Notes under the pieces: generated by a model
What the model saw: only the letters and a program-made list of their open reading frames with translations
Databases searched by the model: none
Told to the model about the DNA's origin: nothing
Program-made: the position numbers and the translations under genes
From: KLAP211 sp964650085
Lineage (GTDB): Bacteria; Patescibacteriota; Dojkabacteria; J137
DNA length: 17,470 bases
Reading direction: 5' to 3'
Assembly: GCA_964650085.1 (NCBI GenBank)
Contig: CAZYSE010000019.1
Location: forward strand, 1 to 17,470
In this document: in pieces, positions 8,221-13,994 of the stretch
Numbering within the stretch: the first letter of the stretch is position 1
Layout of the letters: each line of letters begins with the position of its first letter

Positions 8221-10529
8221 TTAGCTTCCTGAATCAATTTATGATGTAACAATACTTGAAGTATGTTGCGGTAAGATTGTAAACCCATGTTGGGATACTT
8301 CTGTTGGAACTGGCTTAAATCCATAATTACATTAGTACCCTTTACAATTACTTTTGAAAGCAACTCTTCACATGTTGACTTTTCTTCTAAATCTAAACCT
8401 TTAAGAATTGTCGCTTCTCCATGTGCAGAAATACTAGGGCTAGGTAGCTTAAATGCTACATGAAGTCTTCTGCTAAAATTTTGCGCAGGCACATATTGAT
8501 CTGGTTTAACAATGTAATTCAGAGCATGGAATTCTACTCTTCTTTCTTTCTTTACTGTTCGAGCCTCTTCAATGTTAGACGGTTCCGCTTCGATTTCATT
8601 TCTGTTAACTGCTAAGTGACGTTTATAATACGCAATTAATACAGCAAATACTTCCTTAAAAGCTCTATGCCCTCTCGTCTTTTTCAGCATCTGACTGGAC
8701 CAGAATAAATAGTTCTCCTCAGCATCGCACATCCTTCTTATCTTACCGATCAGGTCACCTAGAGTATGGATAGTATTAATTTTTTGAAAGTCATTTCTAA
8801 TATATTCCAGAACTGCATCGTCCGAAAGTGTGAAAGCTTGTTCGATTGTAATTTCAAAGAGGGATTGAGGAAAGTTATAGACTAAATCTCTGACCTTTGA
8901 ATAGTCGTTTACAAAATCACTAAGCTCTTTTGTAGTGGGATAGTTTAGTCCATCAGTTGCTTCACCTCTTGCATGTTCTGGGGCTACTGTAATCCTAGGA
9001 TAAACCTGGTACTCATCTACGGGGGAAGCTCCCGGATCCTCATGAGTAAATAATTCGGATATGTCATCCTCACCTACTGTCGCAGGAATTGTGAGAGTAG
9101 CATCTTGTTCTATAACTAGGTCGCTCACATGGCTATCTTCGTGTAAAGTTTGGAGCTCTTCTACTTCGGCACTAGCCTCTGTTTTCATGTCTAATCTCGG
9201 AGACTCATCGGCAGTAGGTTCAGTAATAGCAATGTCTGGAGAGTAAATAATTCCAAGCTGTAGTAAAGCAATAATCATTCTTACGTAAGTACCTTTTTTA
9301 AAGTTGTCGTACAGTATTTTTTCTGGTGGCAGAAGCGCTTCGGACTCTTTTTCACTTATGCAATTTATTAGAGCTTCGATGGTTCTTACGTTCAGGCTTA
9401 CAGTTATTCTTGTAATGCTACCAGAAGGCATAAATTGCGTGAATACATCTCTTACATTGCTTTGTAGCAATGTCTCAGGAACTTTGAGCACTTGGAATGT
9501 TGTTTTGGCAAATTTGGAATAAAGTAACTTAGCTTGTTGATTCTCACTAGCTTCGGCCACTACTTCCTGTTGGAGTCTTTGCTCTGTAATATTCTCTACG
9601 TTGGTAATCCATCCAAGAGAGGTTAACAACTTCACAATTCTAACGAAGTTAGATTTAGTAATGCTCATGCGGCGAAGATGCCAATAGCTCCTTAAGTTTC
9701 CTCTATATACTATTACTTCCATTAATTGAGATACGGTTACCTTTTGCCATTGTTCCATTTCAAATAAGGTATTCAAAATATCCTGCGCAGCAAACGGATT
9801 TATAATGTCGTTATTAGTCAGCAAATAATACGCGCTTACTTCAAGCTGGTCTTCTGGAAGTGCAATTAACCGAAATGTGATATCCCTTATATTTGTAAAT
9901 TCACTTTTAAGTACTAATTCCTCAGCTAAACTTTCGTTTGGTTTTCTCCCTCTTCTCTTTTGAGCTCCCTCAGCAACTGACAAATCTTCAACAATATCAG
10001 CATCTTCTACTGTTGCCCTAGCTACTTGTGTATCATCTAACCATGTAGCTGTTAGATTCAATCTGATTAATTCCGATACAGGTTGCTCTAGCAATGCAGC
10101 GTAGATTCCTTCTGGTGGAATTTCGAAAAGTTTAATTAACCTTCTGTATAGTTGGTTAACGTGTGGTTCGCTTAACTCCGATACTAACTGCGCTAGCTTG
10201 AGTAAAAACTGTTCCCCTGAAGGGCTTTTGATTAGGTTTGACTGAGACTCGGATTTCTCGAATTCCTTGAGTAAGATCCTTCTTAATATCTTCGCTAAGT
10301 CTGCCTGTTGTCTTTCTAAGCTGTAGTGATCAGATATGAGCTCCGAAGCAACAATGAATTCTTTGCGAATTGTTTTAAATATTGCGATAAACCTAGTTCC
10401 GTAATTAGGGGTAGACTCATTTTCGTGTCGTAGAAGTAAGTAGAAGAAATTGAAAAAGTCGATCGCATAAGCAGGGTTATCGAAGTGTTCTGCAAGAGCT
10501 ATTTGAGCAATATCTTTAGGTTCAACCAT
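8217..10529 (-). CDS. Unrecognised 770-residue protein with winged-helix-like segments and an acidic linker
   Basis: No known family is recognised. The sequence lacks a signal peptide or clear membrane spans and looks cytoplasmic. Residues 1-165 are helical (DFFNFFYLLLRHENE near 24-38). A basic KRRGRKPNES motif (191-200) resembles an AT-hook in a flexible stretch. Residues 264-311 have a winged-helix-like pattern (TVSQLMEVIVYRG, then LRRMSITKSNFVRIVKLL and GWITN), with similar endings near 412-430 (TYVRMIIALLQLGIIYS) and at the C-terminus (YRNILQVLLHHKLIQ). An acidic low-complexity linker spans about 433-510. The start at 10529 follows 79 bases of non-coding DNA with no Shine-Dalgarno sequence. 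The stop is the only TGA in the window and overlaps the next ATG. DNA binding or a structural scaffold role is a guess. Confidence 0.78.
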   Translation of the reverse strand: MVEPKDIAQIALAEHFDNPAYAIDFFNFFYLLLRHENESTPNYGTRFIAIFKTIRKEFIVASELISDHYSLERQQADLAKILRRILLKEFEKSESQSNLIKSPSGEQFLLKLAQLVSELSEPHVNQLYRRLIKLFEIPPEGIYAALLEQPVSELIRLNLTATWLDDTQVARATVEDADIVEDLSVAEGAQKRRGRKPNESLAEELVLKSEFTNIRDITFRLIALPEDQLEVSAYYLLTNNDIINPFAAQDILNTLFEMEQWQKVTVSQLMEVIVYRGNLRSYWHLRRMSITKSNFVRIVKLLTSLGWITNVENITEQRLQQEVVAEASENQQAKLLYSKFAKTTFQVLKVPETLLQSNVRDVFTQFMPSGSITRITVSLNVRTIEALINCISEKESEALLPPEKILYDNFKKGTYVRMIIALLQLGIIYSPDIAITEPTADESPRLDMKTEASAEVEELQTLHEDSHVSDLVIEQDATLTIPATVGEDDISELFTHEDPGASPVDEYQVYPRITVAPEHARGEATDGLNYPTTKELSDFVNDYSKVRDLVYNFPQSLFEITIEQAFTLSDDAVLEYIRNDFQKINTIHTLGDLIGKIRRMCDAEENYLFWSSQMLKKTRGHRAFKEVFAVLIAYYKRHLAVNRNEIEAEPSNIEEARTVKKERRVEFHALNYIVKPDQYVPAQNFSRRLHVAFKLPSPSISAHGEATILKGLDLEEKSTCEELLSKVIVKGTNVIMDLSQFQQKYPNMGLQSYRNILQVLLHHKLIQEAK

Positions 10530-10608
10530 AACTTAATAATTTGTTACTGCCGGATGTTAACACAAAGGTATATAGCTGAGAAGTTTCCGCCAAGTATCGA
10601 CAACATAA

Positions 10609-11748
10609 TTATTTACGAGTTTCTAAATAGTGGCTAGATGGGGATTCCCAGATTGTATCACTCTCAATTAGGTACCTCTGATGAAAGAATGTCACAAGTA
10701 ATGTTGATGAAATTAAAGCAGCTGCTACAAAAACTCTTACATATCTATTAAATTTATTGTTCAAAAAGTAAACATAACATAACATTAGCATTGGAACTAT
10801 TGGCATCAGCACTCTACCTGCTTTAATAAAATCTACTGCAGTACCTTCAAAAAAGTTGTAGGGGTATAAAGAATATAAGAATAGGATCAACAATGAAGGT
10901 AATAACATTAATGTTTTGTACTTGTACTTAATGAAAATGGGTGTAAATAACATCAAGGGATATATTAAAATTAATAATCCTACATAATTTGGTAAATTGA
11001 CCGTGAGATTTGCAATATTAAACTGATCTTCTCCGTTCATGCTGTAACCCGTAGAGAAAGCAGAGCCATATAGCAGTCGGTTTATTATCATGATTATCAA
11101 GCCGAAAGGAATTGCTCCGAGTGCTATAAAGAAGACTTTCTTAATATCTCGATACTTTATAAGATAGACAGCAAGAAACCCAGCAAAAATTACTAAGTTT
11201 GTATATCGTACAAAGGTTGCAATGCCGATAACTCCACCTGTAATCAGATTCTTTATCCTCGAGTCCTCCTGATTCTTTATGAAAATATACAGGAAGATAT
11301 TAATAAACAGCAGGGAAAAGACTTCGGAGAATAAGGTTCTTGAGAAGTAAATGAACGGTGGATAAAATAGATAAAGAATGATAAAAAACTTGTTAATTTT
11401 GAGCTCCTGCTGTATCCAGTAAAAGAATACTCCGCTAAGTATAAAAGCTAAGAATACAATAACAAACGCGTATTGTTCACCAATTAATACCGTCGGAAAT
11501 AGTAGAAAAGAGCTTCCTAGATTGTACTTCGACACACATAGGTTGTTTGGAGCGTAGTGAAAGCCCGGATATTCACTTATTCTATCGCAATCAACTTGCA
11601 AGCTGTTTGTTAGAAGCCTGTACGAATTAGCAAGATATTGGTTCTCGTCTATTGAAATATACTTGGTAGGATAAAACGTTAAGAACAAAACTACTAAAAA
11701 TAGAATTGAAGTGAAAAGGATCCAATGTTTTTTGAATAGGCGTACCAT
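10609..11748 (-). CDS. GT-C type membrane glycosyltransferase (predicted)
   Basis: A polytopic membrane protein of 379 residues with many hydrophobic segments, at roughly 9-27, 77-110, 119-136, 138-157, 168-198, 203-224, 254-274, 279-296, 311-329 and 337-355. After the first span the outer loop has ISIDENQYL with an acidic pair (D34, E35), as in polyprenyl-phosphate-sugar dependent GT-C enzymes, and FSRTLFSEVFSL carries a second acidic residue (E142). GSAFSTGY (228-235) and GRVLMPIVPML (311-321) also resemble this superfamily. Such enzymes move a sugar from a lipid carrier to protein, lipid or polysaccharide on the outer face of the membrane. The substrate cannot be told. The large surface protein and the pilus are candidate acceptors only by inference. 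The overlap-free spacing (53 bases) to the upstream gene allows co-transcription. Confidence 0.75.
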   Translation of the reverse strand: MVRLFKKHWILFTSILFLVVLFLTFYPTKYISIDENQYLANSYRLLTNSLQVDCDRISEYPGFHYAPNNLCVSKYNLGSSFLLFPTVLIGEQYAFVIVFLAFILSGVFFYWIQQELKINKFFIILYLFYPPFIYFSRTLFSEVFSLLFINIFLYIFIKNQEDSRIKNLITGGVIGIATFVRYTNLVIFAGFLAVYLIKYRDIKKVFFIALGAIPFGLIIMIINRLLYGSAFSTGYSMNGEDQFNIANLTVNLPNYVGLLILIYPLMLFTPIFIKYKYKTLMLLPSLLILFLYSLYPYNFFEGTAVDFIKAGRVLMPIVPMLMLCYVYFLNNKFNRYVRVFVAAALISSTLLVTFFHQRYLIESDTIWESPSSHYLETRK

Positions 11749-11771
11749 TATTTTCTTTGAGAAATGGAACT

Positions 11772-11801
11772 ATAATAACTTGGAGTTAGTTATTTGTGCA
11801 A
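11772..11801 (-). promoter_or_regulatory. Possible promoter ahead of the glycosyltransferase gene
   Basis: On the minus strand TTGCAC (11801-11796) is followed after 18 bases by TATTAT (11777-11772). The -35 is weak and the site sits right at the end of the upstream gene, so read-through transcription is an equally good explanation. Confidence 0.25.
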
Positions 11802-12623
11802 TTAAGTTTCGACAAAATCCTGAGTAACTTTAATCAAGCCGAAATTTTGAAGGAAATTGATGATTAGGCTTAATTTTCCAAAGCCGAGGTTAGGTCTTCG
11901 TATTAAATGGTGAATTGTAAGTTGACGATTAAGTGATAATTCTATCAGCTCATCAACACTTGAGGAAAAGCTTTTCATGGCAGCGACGAGTTTTCTATCC
12001 ACAGCTGCATCGATTTCTCCTGGTTTCAACCCTAGTAACTTTAGATCATCTTTATATAAATCTAAGATAGACAACCCTGCATACCTTTTTGCTAACTTTA
12101 AATCTATCTCAAACTTATACGCTTTTGCTGCAGATTCAGAGAGCGTTGAGAAGTCTATAAAGCTATCAGTTGAAACTGTGTGGGTAGGCTGTGTCTTTTC
12201 TATGGTTGGTAAATCTTCAGGCGCAATTGTTGAGGTTGTTTTAGTAAAATCTGCAGATAATATCTTTCTATATTGGGCCTTCATTTCTTTAATAACTTGA
12301 ACTGCTTCATTTCTAGGAAGCTGGGCAAGTACAGAAGCAAGTTTGCTAGCTAACTTTTTGACATCTGGGGTGCTTAAAACAAAAAGAACTGAGAATATGT
12401 CCTTGTCGATAACTCTATTTTCTACTAATCTATCTAAACCTTTAAGAATAACTAAGGTTTTTCCTTTAGTTCTCTCCGGAATTAACTGGAGCAGAGTCTC
12501 AATTGTAAAAGCAAGCTCTACTTGAAGTCTTAGAGTTTCTTGCTCTGGCAGTATGAAAATATCCCCTGAATAATCATTGGGGTTCGATCGATTTTCTATT
12601 GGATAGTTTAATGGCATTACCAT
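11802..12623 (-). CDS. Unrecognised 273-residue protein with a C-terminal winged-helix-like module
   Basis: No family is recognised. Residues 1-120 look alpha-helical (for example LRLQVELAFTIETLLQLIPE and KKLASKLASVLAQLPRNEAV). Residues about 125-160 are a Thr/Ser/Pro-rich linker. A C-terminal domain from about 165 includes FEIDLKLAKRYAGLSILDLY and then SVDELIELSLNRQ, HLIRRPNLGFGKL and INFLQNFGLIKV (222-266). This last part resembles residues 264-311 of the 770-residue protein encoded two genes downstream. There are no membrane spans or signal peptide. The ATG at 12623 is preceded, six bases upstream, by a perfect TATAAT, so the message is probably leaderless; a second in-frame ATG is two codons later. 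DNA binding is possible but unproven. Confidence 0.75.
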   Translation of the reverse strand: MVMPLNYPIENRSNPNDYSGDIFILPEQETLRLQVELAFTIETLLQLIPERTKGKTLVILKGLDRLVENRVIDKDIFSVLFVLSTPDVKKLASKLASVLAQLPRNEAVQVIKEMKAQYRKILSADFTKTTSTIAPEDLPTIEKTQPTHTVSTDSFIDFSTLSESAAKAYKFEIDLKLAKRYAGLSILDLYKDDLKLLGLKPGEIDAAVDRKLVAAMKSFSSSVDELIELSLNRQLTIHHLIRRPNLGFGKLSLIINFLQNFGLIKVTQDFVET

Positions 12624-12640
12624 ACTAGAATTATACCATG
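12624..12640 (-). promoter_or_regulatory. Extended -10 promoter giving a leaderless message
   Basis: TATAAT lies on the minus strand at 12635-12630 and is preceded by TG plus one base (tggTATAAT), the extended -10 form. Six bases (tctagt) separate it from the ATG at 12623, so the normal transcription start coincides with the A of the start codon. The -35 position, 17 bases upstream, falls in the terminator stem and shows no match, as expected for an extended -10 promoter. Confidence 0.7.
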
Positions 12641-12647
12641 AAACCCC

Positions 12648-12671
12648 TTAAAAACCCGCCAGTGGCGGGTT
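12648..12671 (-). terminator. Rho-independent terminator after the membrane-protein gene
   Basis: aacccgcc (12671-12664 on the minus strand) pairs with ggcgggtt (12660-12653) around a 3-base loop, a GC-rich 8-pair stem, followed by further Ts (tttaa). It stands 34 bases after the stop of the 198-residue gene and just before the next promoter, so it separates two transcription units. On the plus strand no T run follows. Confidence 0.85.
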
Positions 12672-12704
12672 ATCAGCTTTGATATGGAGTAAACTCCGTT
12701 TGTC

Positions 12705-13301
12705 TTACTCTTCTCTCTTTTTTCTTTTATTATTCTCCATGACCTCTTCAATTCTATGTTTAATTCCCATCTCTAGCTCTCCTATTACAGGAATACTGTA
12801 GACTACGATCGCTGTTATTAAGGTAGCCATAATGCTAACTAAAACTCCTTTATTTGCCTCGTTAATAGATTCTGCTGGGATATAAGCCACGTTTCTACCG
12901 TTTTGTTCTACTACATAATAATTAGCAGTGTTGCCATTTCTTCCTTCGGTATAAAACTGAACATTTTGCTCAATAAAAGCGAACGAAGTGCAAACAAAGA
13001 TTGCTACAACAACAACTAGGGTCTCGATAACAAGAACAAACTCGTTGTCCTCCATCTCTTCTCTTTTACTTCTCCATTTAGCTAACCTGTCTACATTTGT
13101 CTTTAAAGTCAAAATGATTGATCGGTAAATTAAGATGAATAAGATCGCGTACATAGTCATTCTGAAAATAATCTTTACGACTTCATCTGTGACCGCGTCT
13201 CCACCCGCTTGAAGATTAGGAACTGTTGCAAGCCAATAAACAAGGAATGCAAAAAGAGCTGTACTTCCCCAAGTGTATAGTATAAATGCTAGTTTTTTCA
13301 T
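12705..13301 (-). CDS. Unrecognised membrane protein with four predicted spans
   Basis: The 198 residues contain hydrophobic segments at about 5-26, 43-67, 89-110 and 152-172. A charged loop lies between the second and third spans (KTNVDRLAKWRSKREEMEDN, 67-86), a polar loop with several Asn at about 111-150, and the tail is strongly basic (NKRKKREE). By the positive-inside rule the basic loop and tail point to the cytoplasm and the Asn-rich loop outward. No family or catalytic motif is recognised. The gene starts 9 bases after the holB stop, so the two are co-transcribed, and a terminator follows. No Shine-Dalgarno sequence is visible. Confidence 0.75.
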   Translation of the reverse strand: MKKLAFILYTWGSTALFAFLVYWLATVPNLQAGGDAVTDEVVKIIFRMTMYAILFILIYRSIILTLKTNVDRLAKWRSKREEMEDNEFVLVIETLVVVVAIFVCTSFAFIEQNVQFYTEGRNGNTANYYVVEQNGRNVAYIPAESINEANKGVLVSIMATLITAIVVYSIPVIGELEMGIKHRIEEVMENNKRKKREE

Positions 13302-13310
13302 TTTATGTAT

Positions 13311-13946
13311 TTAAGAAATATCTCTTAGTAAAATATTGATCCTGTTTAATCCTGCTTTTATACTTGCTGACCTCTTAATTCCCTTCATTACCTTAATAAT
13401 TTCCTCCATCTTAGCTAAACCTATTCTTCTATTTACGGATTCTCTAAGTAGATTCTCTAGAAACATTACTGAATCAGGTCTAGAGTTAGCTAATTTATCT
13501 ATTAGTTCTATTCTATCAGCAAAATTTAGAGAATAAAAGGACTCAAAGTGCTTTTTTTCTTCCTGATTTTGGGAAGAAATGATCAGAACTCTAGAAAGTA
13601 TCGTAGCTAGGAATGCCTCGGGATTTGAAGTCAGTAGGACTATAACAAGGTTATCATAAGGCTCTTCTAGTGTTTTTAACATAAAGTTTTGTGCGTCTAC
13701 GGTCATTTTCTCAGAGGATTTGATGAGAAGAAGTTTAATCCCTTCTGTTCTTAGAGAAATTTCTGACATTATCTCTCTCAAGTCTTCGATTCCAATAGAA
13801 TTTACCTCTCCTGCAAGTGGATCTATCAAGATTTCTTTATCGATTTCTGATATTGTGTAGTTTAGTTTCGATCTTAAGTCAGAAACTATGGATTCCTGTG
13901 AAATATCGGAACTATCTGTTTGTATAATGACTGCTTGGAAATACAT
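13311..13946 (-). CDS. holB: DNA polymerase III delta-prime subunit (clamp loader), without P-loop
   Basis: Delta-prime is the stator subunit of the clamp loader that places the sliding clamp on DNA. In the 211-residue version starting at the ATG at 13946, the family pattern runs IGIEDLREIMSEISLR (51-66), KLLLIKSSEKMTVDAQNFML (71-90), KTLEEP (91-96) and LLTSNPEAFLATILSR (104-119). The SR of the SRC arginine-finger motif is kept, with Val in place of Cys. The N-terminus reads MYFQAVIIQTDSSDISQ where other members carry a P-loop or its remnant, and the Walker B acidic residue is replaced (IKSSEKM), so ATP hydrolysis is not expected. The protein is shorter than the usual 300 or so residues. The frame extends upstream to a TTG at 13985, but that part would cover the divergent promoter region, so I prefer the ATG. 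The next gene is 9 bases away. Confidence 0.82.
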   Translation of the reverse strand: MYFQAVIIQTDSSDISQESIVSDLRSKLNYTISEIDKEILIDPLAGEVNSIGIEDLREIMSEISLRTEGIKLLLIKSSEKMTVDAQNFMLKTLEEPYDNLVIVLLTSNPEAFLATILSRVLIISSQNQEEKKHFESFYSLNFADRIELIDKLANSRPDSVMFLENLLRESVNRRIGLAKMEEIIKVMKGIKRSASIKAGLNRINILLRDIS

Positions 13947-13970
13947 AAATATAGCTAAATGTACTATAAT
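13942..13970 (+). promoter_or_regulatory. Likely promoter of the pilB-pilT-pilC operon
   Basis: A perfect TATAAT is at 13965-13970, with a weak -35 (TACATA, 13942-13947) at a 17-base distance. Transcription would start near 13977, leaving a leader of about 18 bases before the pilB ATG. The -10 overlaps TATTAT/TATAGT sequences on the opposite strand (13971-13963) that could serve holB. Confidence 0.55.
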
Positions 13971-13994
13971 ATCTAAAGTAAACAAAATGTTTAG

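Noticed and set aside
10530..10608. Promoter or regulatory RNA ahead of the 770-residue gene
   Set aside because: TATATA and TTATTA sequences are present, but no -35 lies at a suitable distance and no stable hairpin is visible.
12676..12698. Second small inverted repeat (ggagt..actcc) after the 198-residue gene
   Set aside because: Five base pairs with a two-base loop and no T run is too weak to be called a terminator or regulatory hairpin.
13947..13985. TTG start for holB at 13985
   Set aside because: It would put the coding region over the pilB promoter core and add 13 hydrophobic residues not expected in delta-prime. The ATG at 13946 fits the family better.
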